Shown here: positions 50,207 to 59,663 of the stretch, in pieces | Numbering within the stretch: the first letter of the stretch is position 1 | Layout of the letters: the number at the start of each line of letters is the position of its first letter | Assembly: GCA_963575745.1 (NCBI GenBank) | Contig: CAUYUJ010018727.1 | Coordinates: 677,650-741,649, forward strand | DNA: 64,000 bases | Origin: Prorocentrum cordatum | Lineage: Eukaryota; Sar; Dinophyceae; Prorocentrales; Prorocentraceae | Direction of reading: 5' to 3' | The notes under the pieces: generated by a model | Database searches by the model: none | The model's input: only the letters and a program-made list of their open reading frames with translations | Told to the model about the DNA's origin: nothing | Made by a program: the position numbers and the translations under genes

Positions 50207-51367
50207 ATGTCCGCGCCGCTCCTCGATCTTCTCGAGTCTGGGGTGGACAGGCACGCAAAGCGCGACGGCACGTGGCTGAAGCCAGTGGTCGAGGTGCTGG
50301 CGACCAACGGCATCGAGAGTCCGGAGGACCTGGTCAAACTCAACGTCAGGGCCGCGACCTTCCAGCTCGACAGGCTGGTCGAGGGCAAGGTCGCTTTCCT
50401 CGAGCGCGCCGTCGCAAAGGCAACCCAGTCCGCCGAGCAGCAGGCAGCTGCCGAGGCCGCGGCGCCAAGCGGTTCACAGGAGCCGGCGAGCGCCCTCCTG
50501 CAGGCGCTCCAGGGCGGCCGCAAGCCAGCGGTCCACGTGGACATCGCCGCAGGCCTGGGCGGCATGACCTTGGCCGGCTTGCCAGCGTCGTGCCGGCCGT
50601 CTCCGCAACTGACCGACTGGGTGCAGGGCCAGGTCAAGGCCGCGGAGAGCAAGGGCATCACGAAGCCCTTCTTCTACATGCCGATCAAGAAATTCCCCCC
50701 GTACTACGCGGCGGACAAGAGGCAGCCCGACGATCCCGAGGGGGAGCGCGGCGTCGAGCGGCCCTTCGCCCAGGAGATCGCTCGCGGCATCTGCCAGGCG
50801 AGGGACCCCGACAAGAAGCAGGGGGACCTGCCGAGCACCCTGCAGCGGTGCGTCGCGTTTGACAGATGGGCAATCGTCGCGGCGCTCACCGGTCAGATGC
50901 CGCTCACGGCGTCCATGGCCCACAAGGAGGTCGCGATGCAGCTCGCCCTGTCGGCGCGGGCCAGTGGGCGCACGACCGCGATCGCCGCCCTCTACGACGA
51001 GAGCGCCCGGCGCGAATGGGCAGACCTTGCAGCGGGCCTGGGCACCTTCGACGTCGCCACGGCCGCGCAGTCGCAGAACGCGGCCACCGTGCTCCGGGCG
51101 GAGCGCGAGCACGACGCCCGCGGGTTCCAAGCGGTGCGCGACCGAGCTCCAGCGCAGTCAAAGGGCAAGGCAAAGGGCGCCGGCAGGGACCACAAAGGCG
51201 GCAGCGACCACAGCGCCAAGGGCGGCAAGGCCAAGGGCTACGGCAAAGAGCACAATGGCAAGCCCGCGAACGACTCTCACCGCTGGCAGGGGCATTACTC
51301 GTCCGGGAGTGCCGCCAGCGGGGCGCAGGCGCCGGTGACGCCAAGCAAGCGCCAGAAGAGAGAGTGA
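50207..51367 (+). CDS. Gag-like ORF of the tyrosine-recombinase retroelement
   Basis: ATG at 50207 opens a 386-codon frame: MSAPLLDLLESGVDRHAKRD, then a region resembling a nucleic-acid-binding helical domain (WLKPVVEVLATNGIESPEDL), an Ala/Gln-rich linker, a central part (KPFFYMPIKKFPPYYAADKR; LPSTLQRCVAFDRWAIVAAL; AHKEVAMQLALSARASGRTT; YDESARREWADLAAGLGTFD) and a basic Lys/Gly-rich tail (QSKGKAKGAGRDHKGG), followed by TGA at 51365. No CCHC knuckle is present, so RNA binding probably relies on the tail. The position directly before RT suggests a capsid or RNA-packaging role. The frame is one step off that of the next ORF, which starts about 120-270 bases later. Confidence 0.65.
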   Translation: MSAPLLDLLESGVDRHAKRDGTWLKPVVEVLATNGIESPEDLVKLNVRAATFQLDRLVEGKVAFLERAVAKATQSAEQQAAAEAAAPSGSQEPASALLQALQGGRKPAVHVDIAAGLGGMTLAGLPASCRPSPQLTDWVQGQVKAAESKGITKPFFYMPIKKFPPYYAADKRQPDDPEGERGVERPFAQEIARGICQARDPDKKQGDLPSTLQRCVAFDRWAIVAALTGQMPLTASMAHKEVAMQLALSARASGRTTAIAALYDESARREWADLAAGLGTFDVATAAQSQNAATVLRAEREHDARGFQAVRDRAPAQSKGKAKGAGRDHKGGSDHSAKGGKAKGYGKEHNGKPANDSHRWQGHYSSGSAASGAQAPVTPSKRQKRE

Positions 51368-51486
51368 GGGGCCGCAGCCGCCCCGCCCGACGCGGGGGCA
51401 GCACTCCCCGCGCACCCTGCGCAGTCAGCCGCGGAGCCAGTGAGGGCCCAGTCAGGTGCAGTTCTCCCCAGCACATCCTGCGCTGA

Positions 51487-53538
51487 TCTGAGTTGCTTCC
51501 AGTCGGCATTCGACGCTGCCAGCGCGCAAGCCTGCGCGGCGAATTAGCGCCCGACGAGGTCGAGGCGCTGCGTTTCACGCGTGAGGCGTTCGGCCGCCGC
51601 GACGTGCAGCCGAAGCGCACGGACGCGCAGTGCGAGTGCATGGAAGCGTTGCGGTGGAGCGCCGCGCGTGGCCTACGCCGGCGCATCAAAGAACGCGAGG
51701 AGCGCGTTCGGCGCATCGAAGCCCGGGCGGCGCACTTCGAGGCGTCCGGGGAGGCCGAGGCCGCGAGAAAGGCTGCGCCACCGGAATTCAGGCCGCTTAT
51801 CGCAGGCGTCAACGTTCCATTTTTAAAGGAATTGGCGCGCGAGTCTGAGTGGCACGACGCAGGGTGCATCGACTTCTTCTCGCGAGGCGCCCCTCTGTTG
51901 GGCAACCTAGAATACAGCGGCAACGGTCGCGCGCTCAGCCCGGAAGAGCGCGCGGGCGACACTAGCGTTGAGGTAGCCCGTTTGCGTGCCAGCGCGCTCG
52001 CGTGCAGCGACTTGATACTTGCATCGATTCGCGAGGATCCCCTCGCCAGCGAGCTGCTCCGTAAGACGCGGGAGGAGGCGGACTTGGGTAGGATGTCTCC
52101 GCCGCGGGCTTTTAGGCCCGACATCTCCGCGGCCGAGCTTGCCGCTGCTTGGGGCGAAACAATTCGTCTGGCGCCCAGGTTTGGGGTCTCACAACCGAAG
52201 CCCGACGGGTCGCTGAAAGCGCGCCCGGTGGATGACTTCACGCGCTCCAGGGTGAACGGCGCGCGCGCTCCCGCCGAGAAATTAAGCGTAGAGGGCGCGG
52301 ACCAGCTGGTAGCGGTCGCGCGCGCCTTCTTCGATTTGCACGGCGCACTTCCCGAGCTGTGGAAAGCGGACATAGATTCCGCTTACCGCCGCATCCCGTT
52401 GGCCCCCGCCGATAGGTGGGCCGCTGTCAGTGTTTTCAAGGAGGGCGGCCGCCTGTGGTGCTCGCAGCACCTGGTCTGCCCGTTCGGCGCGCTAGCATCT
52501 TGCCACGACTGGGACCGCGTGGCCGCCATGCTCTCGCACTTCGCAAGGCGGCTCGCCAAGCTGCCAGTTTCGCGATACGTAGACGATTATATTGCGCCGG
52601 ATCGCCCCGGCGCGGCCGACCACGCCATGCGGCGCTTCGCTCGCATCGTCAGAGCCGCGCTCGGCAGCGACGCAGTAGCCGACGCGAAGCTGGCGCACGG
52701 GGCCCAGCTGGTCGTGCTGGGGCTGCTCTTCTCTTTCTGTGCGCAGGGCGTGCACTGCGAGCCAGCGCGCGACAAGCGGCTCAAGTGGTCGTCCGCCATC
52801 CGGCATGCTTTGGAGTGCGGCACGTTGCACCAGGACGCTGCGAAGAAACTCGCGGGCGCTCTCGCATGGGCCGCGCAGCACTTGTTTAAGCGCTTGGGCA
52901 GAGCAATGCTCCGCCCACTCTTCGCGCACCAGCACGTGCGCTCCAATCGTATCGGGCGGCCTCTCGAGCTCGCGCTGCACTGGTGGGCCCAAGTGCTCGA
53001 GCTCAGGCTGCGCGAAGTGGCCAGCTGGAAGCAAGGGGGCATGCCCGCGGCACACATGTTCTGCGACGCGCGGAGCACGCCCCCTCGCGCCGCCGCCGTG
53101 CTTTTTATAGACGGCGAAATCCTGTTTGCCGAGTGCGCACCCGACGCAGCTCTGATGCGGAATTTCAAGCGCAGACGCGACGGCCAGATTATGGGCCTCG
53201 AGGTCTTGGCGGTCGCATTAGGCTTGTCGTCTTTTGAAGAGCGACTGGCAGGTCGGGCGCTGGAAGTGTTCTCGGACAATTCGGGGGCCGAGAGGTCAGT
53301 GGCGCGCGCGAGCGCCCGGGACTGGGATCACGCAGCCCTCGTCCGCGGCATTTGGTCTCTCGCGGCGCGCATGTCCCTGTCGATGTGGGTGCGCCGCGTC
53401 CCGTCCAAAAGCAACATCTCGGACGGGCCGTCCCGCGAGGTCTACAGTCTCTTGCACCTGCTCGGCGCGCGCCAGGTGCCAGCGGTGCTCGATGCGCGGT
53501 TTCACGCAGCCGAGGCCTGGGAGGCGCTGTGGCTCTGA
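51487..53538 (+). CDS. reverse transcriptase - RNase H of the tyrosine-recombinase retroelement
   Basis: The frame is open from 51487; the first ATG is at 51640 (MEALRWSAARGLRRRIKERE), so the start is either there, at a non-ATG codon, or by frameshift from gag. RT motifs in order: FGVSQPKPDGSLKARPVDDF, motif A LWKADIDSAYRRIPL, motif B CPFGALASCHDWDR, and the catalytic box SRYVDDYIA at about 52576. RNase H follows: MFCDARSTPP (first Asp), IMGLEVLAVAL (Glu), LEVFSDNSGAERS (Asp) and VPSKSNISDGPSRE (last Asp). All expected catalytic acids are present and there are no internal stops. It ends TGA 53536-53538. The SNxxDxxSR end of RNase H is typical of recombinase-type retroelements. Confidence 0.82.
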   Translation, partial: SELLPVGIRRCQRASLRGELAPDEVEALRFTREAFGRRDVQPKRTDAQCECMEALRWSAARGLRRRIKEREERVRRIEARAAHFEASGEAEAARKAAPPEFRPLIAGVNVPFLKELARESEWHDAGCIDFFSRGAPLLGNLEYSGNGRALSPEERAGDTSVEVARLRASALACSDLILASIREDPLASELLRKTREEADLGRMSPPRAFRPDISAAELAAAWGETIRLAPRFGVSQPKPDGSLKARPVDDFTRSRVNGARAPAEKLSVEGADQLVAVARAFFDLHGALPELWKADIDSAYRRIPLAPADRWAAVSVFKEGGRLWCSQHLVCPFGALASCHDWDRVAAMLSHFARRLAKLPVSRYVDDYIAPDRPGAADHAMRRFARIVRAALGSDAVADAKLAHGAQLVVLGLLFSFCAQGVHCEPARDKRLKWSSAIRHALECGTLHQDAAKKLAGALAWAAQHLFKRLGRAMLRPLFAHQHVRSNRIGRPLELALHWWAQVLELRLREVASWKQGGMPAAHMFCDARSTPPRAAAVLFIDGEILFAECAPDAALMRNFKRRRDGQIMGLEVLAVALGLSSFEERLAGRALEVFSDNSGAERSVARASARDWDHAALVRGIWSLAARMSLSMWVRRVPSKSNISDGPSREVYSLLHLLGARQVPAVLDARFHAAEAWEALWL

Positions 53539-54021
53539 GCAAAAAGAGGGAGGGCTCTCATCGTCTGTCGCTTCCCTGCATCATCGGTTGCGTCCGCGTG
53601 CAGGTTGGACGCCGCGCTGGGAGCGCCCGGCGTCTTCCGCTCCGCGTCCGCGCGCGCCGCACTGGGAGTGCGGTCCCTTCTTCCCCCCCTCCCTCCTCTC
53701 GCGCCGGCCCCCCCTTCCCCCCCCTGTGCCTCCGCCCTTCGCCCCCCTTCCCCCTCCCCCCTCCTCCTCCCCCCCGCGCCCCCCCCGGTCGCGCGCCGCC
53801 ACTGCAGCCAGCGCCGGTCGCGCGGCGAGGGGGGGGCGTTCCTGCTCGGCCGCGCGTCGCGTTTCCGATCGTTTGTCGTCTGGTGGCGTGGATGTGACGC
53901 GCTTGGCGCTTGGACTGCGCAGGGCGGGCGTGCCTGGCGATCCGGCCATCGCGCGCGCCGCCAGGCTCAGTCGCTCGTTTTTCGCGCGCAGGCAATGATG
54001 TGGAAGTTGATCTGATTGCGA
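53539..54021. other. spacer between RT and recombinase ORFs
   Basis: About 480 bases, C-rich (CCCCCCTCC runs at 53685-53790). No separate gene is recognised, although all frames are partly open. Confidence 0.4.
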
Positions 54022-55716
54022 ATGTACTGGTCGCGAACGGTTTCGAACACGTCGCTGACGCACGCGGCGCAAAGTGGGAAACGCGTAGCAGGTTTTGAGC
54101 GTTTCTCCGCAGACGCCCAAGCGCGCTTGCGTGAGATCGCGGCGGGAGTTCCGCGGCCGCCGAGCGGGCCGCCTCCAGCGCCGTCCCGTGTGCTGAAACA
54201 ACCGGCGCTCGCGCGCGGCGGCCCGGGCGCGCTCGCGCCGGGTGCCGCGTGCGACAGCGCGGCGAAGCGAGAGCTGGCGCGCGCTTACAGGGCCGTGCGC
54301 AGCGTGCAATTGTCACCCGTGCCCACGGGCGGCCCTCGCAAGTCCGTCGCGAGCGGCGCTCGCGGGCCGCCGTCGCCAGTGGCCATGCAGGACAGCCCGG
54401 CCCGCGCGCGAGCTTTGGCAATCGTCGGCTCGGCGCCGCGTTCCTTCGGGTCCTGGGGGGCTGCGGTCCGGGCGTGGGTGGCTTTCGCGCAGCGTCGCCT
54501 CAACAGAGACGGCTGCAGCGCACTGCCGCCGTCGGCCGACGAGGTGTGCTTGTTCGCGCTCGAATTTCGCAACCCGCGCACCTTCGGCAATTACGTGGCA
54601 CAGCTTAAGAAGGCATGCCAGTTGTTGGGCCGGGACGCGTCGGCCTTTTCGCATCCTTCGGTTAGGGGCGCCCGCAAGGCCATCGGGAAGCGGCACCCCG
54701 TGAGGCGGCCGCTGAAGTGTTTCGTCCTGCTCTCGCACTTATCGGCTATGCTCGACTTTGTAAGTGCCGACAGCGCGATGTGCGCGCTCTTCTTGGTGTC
54801 CTGGGGGTTCGCTCTGCGCGTGCCCTCCGAGGCCCTCTTGATTGAGCGAGGCGACCCATCGGCATTTAAGGACTTCGCCTTCTCTGACGAAGACCTGCGA
54901 AGGCCAGTCGCAAGAGTCGTCATCTTCTTTTCGGGCGATTCTGCAACGTTGCATTTCTCGCGGCGTAAGCACCGCGACGGCCCGACGGTCGCGGTGCGGA
55001 ATTGCTGGTGCAAACATTCGCGTGCGACTTGCATTGTGCACGCGGCGCGTAGTTTTTTCGAGGGCATTTGCGTCGGCTCGCCCGCGTTCCCGCATATGCG
55101 GCGAGTCGACGGCAGCGGCGTCGTCTCAATCGCCGTGCCCGTGCAGCGCGCGATCAAGGCGGCGGCACGGCACGCCGGCGCACCAAGCGCGGCTTCTTTT
55201 ACGAGCAGAGCGTTCCGCCGCGGGCACGCGGAGACTAGGCGGAGGGGCAACGGCCGCCTTTGTGAGATCCGCCGCGGCGCCGATTGGAGTTCCCGCGCTT
55301 TCAAAGAATACCCGATATGCACCAGCACGAGGGCGATGCGACCGCCGAAGCAGCGGCCGCAGCCTCGTGCCCAAGCGCCGGCGCGGCGAGCAGACCAGGT
55401 TCTGCACCGGTGCCTGCGGGGTAAGTCGGCCAGGCTCACGATCGGCGCGCACTGCGACCTGCACCCGGGGTTCCATTGGGTCGCGGCAGGCCTGGCGCGC
55501 CCCGACCAGGCGAGCCTGGGCGCTTGCGGCGTTGGGTTCAACGCCCAGGCTGGCCGCGTCGGGGACTGTGCGCGTCACCGAAAGCACCCCCCACGCGGGG
55601 CGCTCGCGGGACGGCAGCCCTGGCTCGGTCGCCGCACCCACCGTTGGGGCGCTGGCGCCCGAGGTCGGGCACACAGGGAAGGTACGCCGAGATTTGTGGG
55701 GGGCGCACACCCGTAG
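54022..55716 (+). CDS. tyrosine recombinase of the retroelement
   Basis: ATG at 54022 opens a 564-codon frame. An Ala/Pro-rich N-terminus of about 110 residues is followed by a core-binding helical domain (SFGSWGAAVRAWVAFAQRRL; PRTFGNYVAQLKKACQLLG) and the catalytic domain: FLVSWGFALRVPSEALLIER with the first Arg, TLHFSRRKHRDGPTV with a candidate Lys, ASFTSRAFRRGHAETRRRGN for box II and GADWSSRAFKEYPI with the Tyr nucleophile. The first residue of the HxxR motif is Arg (SRAFRRG). Such enzymes integrate circular cDNA. After the Tyr the frame runs on for about 135 Arg/Pro/Ala-rich residues into direct repeat A2, ending at 55716; those may not be functional. Confidence 0.75.
   Translation: MYWSRTVSNTSLTHAAQSGKRVAGFERFSADAQARLREIAAGVPRPPSGPPPAPSRVLKQPALARGGPGALAPGAACDSAAKRELARAYRAVRSVQLSPVPTGGPRKSVASGARGPPSPVAMQDSPARARALAIVGSAPRSFGSWGAAVRAWVAFAQRRLNRDGCSALPPSADEVCLFALEFRNPRTFGNYVAQLKKACQLLGRDASAFSHPSVRGARKAIGKRHPVRRPLKCFVLLSHLSAMLDFVSADSAMCALFLVSWGFALRVPSEALLIERGDPSAFKDFAFSDEDLRRPVARVVIFFSGDSATLHFSRRKHRDGPTVAVRNCWCKHSRATCIVHAARSFFEGICVGSPAFPHMRRVDGSGVVSIAVPVQRAIKAAARHAGAPSAASFTSRAFRRGHAETRRRGNGRLCEIRRGADWSSRAFKEYPICTSTRAMRPPKQRPQPRAQAPARRADQVLHRCLRGKSARLTIGAHCDLHPGFHWVAAGLARPDQASLGACGVGFNAQAGRVGDCARHRKHPPRGALAGRQPWLGRRTHRWGAGARGRAHREGTPRFVGGAHP
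55534..55554 (+). repeat. short repeat B1 with local hairpin
   Basis: Twenty-one bases starting GGGTTCAACG and ending CAGGCTGGC, identical to 56092-56112. AGCCTGGGCG just upstream (55513-55522) is the complement of CGCCCAGGCT inside B1, so a hairpin can form. Confidence 0.6.
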
Positions 55717-56016
55717 GGTGCTGCGCGGGCACAAATCGCAGGTCGGCCGACGGGCCCTGCGGCGCCGCGGCGCGTGCGACGCGCGCCGCATGCAGCCCGA
55801 CCGCAGCGCGCACCGCCCGCAGTCGCGTCTTTGCGCTTCTGCGTTGTTTCGCGCGGGCCTGCCGCGGTCGCTCGCGCAGGCGCGCCGCGGAGATCGCGCG
55901 CTGGGCGGATCGCGGCGCGCCTTGGCGATGCTCGCTTCGCAGGTTGTCTATTTTATTGATTTGGGCACCGCGCTCGTGCGGCGCTCGCGCGGCGCGGGCC
56001 CGTCGGCCGTTCTGCC
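55699..56016 (+). repeat. terminal direct repeat A2 of the retroelement
   Basis: 318 bp matching A1 (48258-48575) without length change. It overlaps the last 18 bases of the recombinase frame. Confidence 0.92.
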
Positions 56017-56091
56017 CCACCCACCCGCTCCTGGGTGCGGGGCTGCCTCGGTCGTTGGCGGCCCCTTGTCCGCCTCTCCCGCCCGCCCTTG

Positions 56092-56112
56092 GGGTTCAAC
56101 GCCCAGGCTGGC
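56092..56112 (+). repeat. short repeat B2, likely right end of the retroelement
   Basis: Exact copy of B1, 75 bases after A2. Similarity to the sequence after B1 stops here, so it is the best candidate for the right end. Confidence 0.5.
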
Positions 56113-56240
56113 TCCTCATGTTTTTTCATCCTACTACTCTCAAACATCCTCTTCGTCCCCTTCGTTTCCCTGCGCATCTCGTATCCACCCGTGTTCCTGA
56201 GCATTCGTTCCCTTCGTTGCGACCTCGCCTCGTAAACATG

Positions 56241-56672
56241 ATATGTCCCATGGCTCAAAATTGTAATTCCATGGCAGCCCGTGGTGATTATAATTTTTCT
56301 TGTGAGTCTACAACAGTACGTGGCAATCCGAATTCCAGAGCCACGGAATTGGCAGGACTGGGAACAATGGTTTTGTCATTGATGTTCCAGACCCGTGTGG
56401 GTGATTTCGATCAGCTCGATAGACGCGTCGCCGAGATCAAGAAAGAGGGCAGTTACCTGGAGCACCTGCGCAAAGAGCCGGAGCGCGAGCAATCGCCGGA
56501 GAGGCAGAACACCAATGAGTTTCAGGACGCGGAAAATGAGGAGAATGGTGACCACGATTTCGAAGTGGAGGCCAGCAAGGGATTCAGGGAGAAGTTGGTT
56601 TTCGGCACCACGTCCTGTGAGTTTGGCGAGGGCGACGTAGGTGACAAGCTCCACTTGGACCCAGAGTCATAG
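56241..56672 (+). CDS. unassigned acidic open frame
   Basis: From the ATG at 56241 the frame reads MAQNCNSMAARGDYNFSCES, later GTMVLSLMFQTRVGDFDQLD and an acidic, Glu/Asn-rich stretch (EREQSPERQNTNEFQDAENE) to TAG near 56670. Its base composition is less GC-rich than that of the retroelement next to it. No domain is recognised. It might be an exon of a host gene or a fragment. Confidence 0.25.
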   Translation: MCPMAQNCNSMAARGDYNFSCESTTVRGNPNSRATELAGLGTMVLSLMFQTRVGDFDQLDRRVAEIKKEGSYLEHLRKEPEREQSPERQNTNEFQDAENEENGDHDFEVEASKGFREKLVFGTTSCEFGEGDVGDKLHLDPES

Positions 56673-57121
56673 CATAAGGGTATCAGGGAGGATACGGAGG
56701 ACCAAGGCACCTCAGATGAGGAGGACGACGAGAAGGATAAGGATGCAGCCTACTGGTTCCGACGACGAGCTGGACAAACATGCAACCTATTGGTTCCGGC
56801 ATGTTGAAAGCTGAATTGAGGGCTGTGTTTGACGCGTTTCTCGGCAGGCGCGCCTCGCCGAAGTGACGGGCGGCCACAAAACAATTCGTTTGTATGCCAT
56901 GGCTTCCCCGCCATGCTCGGATGGGCACGGCGGGTTTCCTAGCGGAGCGGGCGCGGCTTTGGTGTGGGTTCGTTCGTTCCCTCCTCATCCTCCTCTCGCA
57001 CCTCGTCTCTGTTTCACTCGTTGTCCTACTCGCCACTAGCCACATCGTCAACCCTCATCCTTCCTCCTCTGTTCCTCCTGCTGCTCTGTTCATCCTACTC
57101 TCACGCCTCCCTCGTTCCCAG
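56673..57121. other. gene-free stretch
   Basis: A short GATGAGGAGGACGACGAGAA-type acidic run near 56715. Otherwise nothing recognised. Confidence 0.4.
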
Positions 57122-57283
57122 TCATCGAAGACGCCTGCGGCGAATCACCGCGACCCCTCTGCCTTTGGAAACGCCCATGCGGTCAAACGTTGGGCCGAAG
57201 TCAGACCAAGCTATTGGATTTTGTGTTCCCCCAGACGTTTTGGAACCCCTCGGGGGAACACTGAGGAGAGGACAGAAGGTTGA
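57122..57283 (+). repeat. dispersed head repeat H, copy 3
   Basis: CATCGAAGACGCCTGCGGCG, GCCTTTGGAAACGCCCATGC, AAACGTTGGGCCGA and CCAAGCTATTGG...GTTTTGGAACCCCTCGG. It matches 33617-33775 along its length and is followed, like that copy, by an 11-bp array. Confidence 0.75.
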
Positions 57284-57307
57284 ATAGGAGCAAGACGATA
57301 CCTCTTC

Positions 57308-57605
57308 GCGCCCTCTTGGAGCTCTTGGGGACTTCGTGGGAGATGTTGGGGCGGCTCTAAAGGGCATCCTGGGGGCCTCTTGGGAGTATCCTCGGACTTC
57401 TTGGGGACATCCTGGGGGCCTCTTGGGGGGCCTCCTGGCCTTCGGAGGCCGCCTTGGTCCCTGGGCAGTCGTGGGTCCATCTTTGGCGCTTGGGGGCCGT
57501 CTTGGAGGTCTCTGGGGCCGTCTTGGGGGGGCCTCTTGGGCTGTCTTGCGGCCCTCTTGGCCGTCTTGCGGGCCTCTTGGGGGCCTCCTGGGTGTCCCTC
57601 ATCAC
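57308..57605 (+). repeat. 11-bp degenerate array, block 7
   Basis: GGGGGCCTCTTGG, CCGTCTTGGGG and GGCCTCCTGGG words about every 11 bases. Confidence 0.8.
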
Positions 57606-58240
57606 GCTGGGCTCCTCTGGGCCCAGATGCCGCGTCCGCCCTGTCCACGGCCCTGGCGAGTATGGTTGCCTCCCAGTAGCTTCGGGAGCCGGCCAGGGAC
57701 CTTTGCGCCGGGGGTGACCCAGCCAGCAATGCAAATGCTCTGCCATCACTTGAATCGGAGCCGCGTCCTTCCTGACTAGCAGCAGCAAAGAGAAGGGAGT
57801 GGAACAGGAAGTGGAGGTGGAGGGAGGGAGTTGAGCAGGGAGTGGAAGAGGAGAAGCATCAGGAGGGAGGAGGGAGGCGCAGGCCTGTGCTCGAGAGCCC
57901 CTGTCGGCGACAAGGACGACGACGACGACGATGACGACGACGACCTGCCCTACCCTCGTAGCCTCTCCGTGCGTTCCCGCGGCGAGACCCCCTGCCGGAC
58001 TGGCTCAACAGCCTCGCAGCCGTTGGCGCCGCCTTAGGCGGCGCGCAGGATCCTCACAACGGGGGCAGCAGGGGAAGGGGAGGCGGAGGAGGAGGACGAG
58101 GGAGGGGGAGGGATGGGTAGAGCGACTGCTAAGGAGGAAAAGCAGCTCCAGGAGGAGGAGGAGGAGGAGGAGGAGGAGGAGGAGGCGGATTGCACGCCAC
58201 GGAGGGGGGATAGAGAGAGAAAGAGAGACTCCCAAAAACC
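57606..58240. other. gene-free stretch with microsatellites
   Basis: GACGAC run at 57910-57945 and GGA run at 58147-58188. No gene is recognised. Confidence 0.5.
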
Positions 58241-58858
58241 CTAAGGGGGCCCATCGGAGAGGACCTCTTTGTCACCAAGGCTCAACTCGGACAGGCTGCT
58301 CGCCGTGGGCCAGCGACCGGCCCCCCTGAGGAACACGGATCTCCCTTGCGCAACGCATCGTCAGGCTTCCGAGCTGGACACGGCTTGCGGAGCTCTCGAG
58401 CTTCCATCCCGTGGAGCCTGAAAGCCTGGAGGCGATCCGAGAGGCAGAGCGAGCCAGAGCCCCGGCAAGAGGGGGCTCCCGACGCCCTGGGCCTTCCTGG
58501 CAGGGCCTCACGCCCAGCCTCGAGAAGCTTTGGGCCGAACAACTCAACCGCCAGGCCTCTGGGAGTCCTCGCAGGGCCCAACCTGCACGGACGATTCGGG
58601 TGCTTCAACCTGGGAAAATTGAACGGATTGTCCTTGCCTGCCCCACGTCGGGAGCAAGCCGGGCTTTCGCGCAAATCATGTAGACCCCTAGCGTCACAGA
58701 CCGTAACATATTCTCTGCAGGTCGATCAAAAGAGGAGCGAAGGAAGGGCCTCGTCCACCTCGAGAAAATCAGACAGGCAGTGACCCCCCTCTTTCCGCGG
58801 CCTGGTCCCCTGTTCGGTGCCCCCGAGAAATCTGTCCCTCGTGGCGTCAGCTGCAGGG

Positions 58859-59663
58859 TCAGGCCCCAGGCGGGGCGGCACAGACGGGGGGTCCCTTCAG
58901 CTGGGCCTCGTGGTCCGAGGGCAAATCGAGGGAAAACAAGGAGAGCCCTTGAACTCCTACATGATCAAAACTACCCTGCTCGCTGTAGTACACCTTCGCT
59001 CTCGTGATAAACAGGAGGAGCCCCCGAGACAAAACCAGGCAACCTTTGGCAAGCAGGATATCCTCGGGGCCGTGCTGGACTAGACCAGCTCCTAGCATGG
59101 CGAGTCTGTCCTCTTCATGATTCCCAGTGCGTTCGAATGCAGACAGCAAGCCTCCTCTGGCATCTTTCGCGGACGCGTGGGCTGGGACCTTCTTGAAACA
59201 AGCCCCCATCGAGGTCTCCCGACTCCCACGCAAGCTTCCAGAGATGCGCCCTGGGGCTCGAGGAGGAGAGGGCCCTGTCCTCATTATGGCAGCATTCGAG
59301 CGCGCTTTTACAGTCAGTGAAAACGGTGAAATATCTTGCGCACGGCTTCGAAACATGATCATCACCGCCTCGCGTTACCTGACTAGGCAAGGTGGCTGGA
59401 GGCAGGGAACCGTTCCAGATGGCGACACCCCATCCAGCCGCACGAAGCGAGGGGAACGGTTCATCTGAGCCCACGCCATCACAGCAAACAACACCGTTAG
59501 ACAGCATTGACAGCCCCGCAAGACCTCCGCGCGCACGAAATTCCGGTGTGGGGTCCCAGGGTTTCTTAGCCAGAAGCTTGCAAACGGTCAGGCAAAATCC
59601 CTCGGGCAAAACGCTCCTGAAGCTCAATGCTGTAAGTGGCCACACACATCGCCGCCCTTTCAA
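58859..59663 (-). pseudogene. LINE 2 RNase H
   Basis: The frame 59115-59663 has GVVCCDGVGSDEPFPSLRAA then GWGVAIWNGS (first Asp) and YFTVFTDCKSALECCHNEDR (another Asp). The remainder moves to the frame 58859-59365: CFKKVPAHASAKDARGGLLS, then AFERTGNHEEDRLAMLGAGL, which is the last RNase H motif with its Asp. So one frameshift lies between about 59240 and 59160. The tail after RNase H (GCLVLSRGLLLFITRAKVYY) is unassigned. Confidence 0.7.

Larger units (their letters stand above)
48258..56112 (+). mobile_element. tyrosine-recombinase retrotransposon (DIRS/PAT/Ngaro-like), near-intact
   Basis: An element of about 7.9 kb on the + strand. Order: direct repeat A1, repeat-rich leader, Gag-like ORF (50207-51367), RT-RNase H ORF (to 53538), tyrosine recombinase ORF (54022-55716), a 21-bp word B1 (55534-55554), direct repeat A2 (55699-56016), and B2 (56092-56112, same 21 bases). 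No integrase is present and no target duplication is seen, both as expected for recombinase-type retroelements. The A...B A B order resembles the split direct repeats of PAT and Ngaro elements, not the inverted repeats of DIRS1. The three main ORFs are open and A1/A2 are about 97% alike, so the copy is young. Confidence 0.8.
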
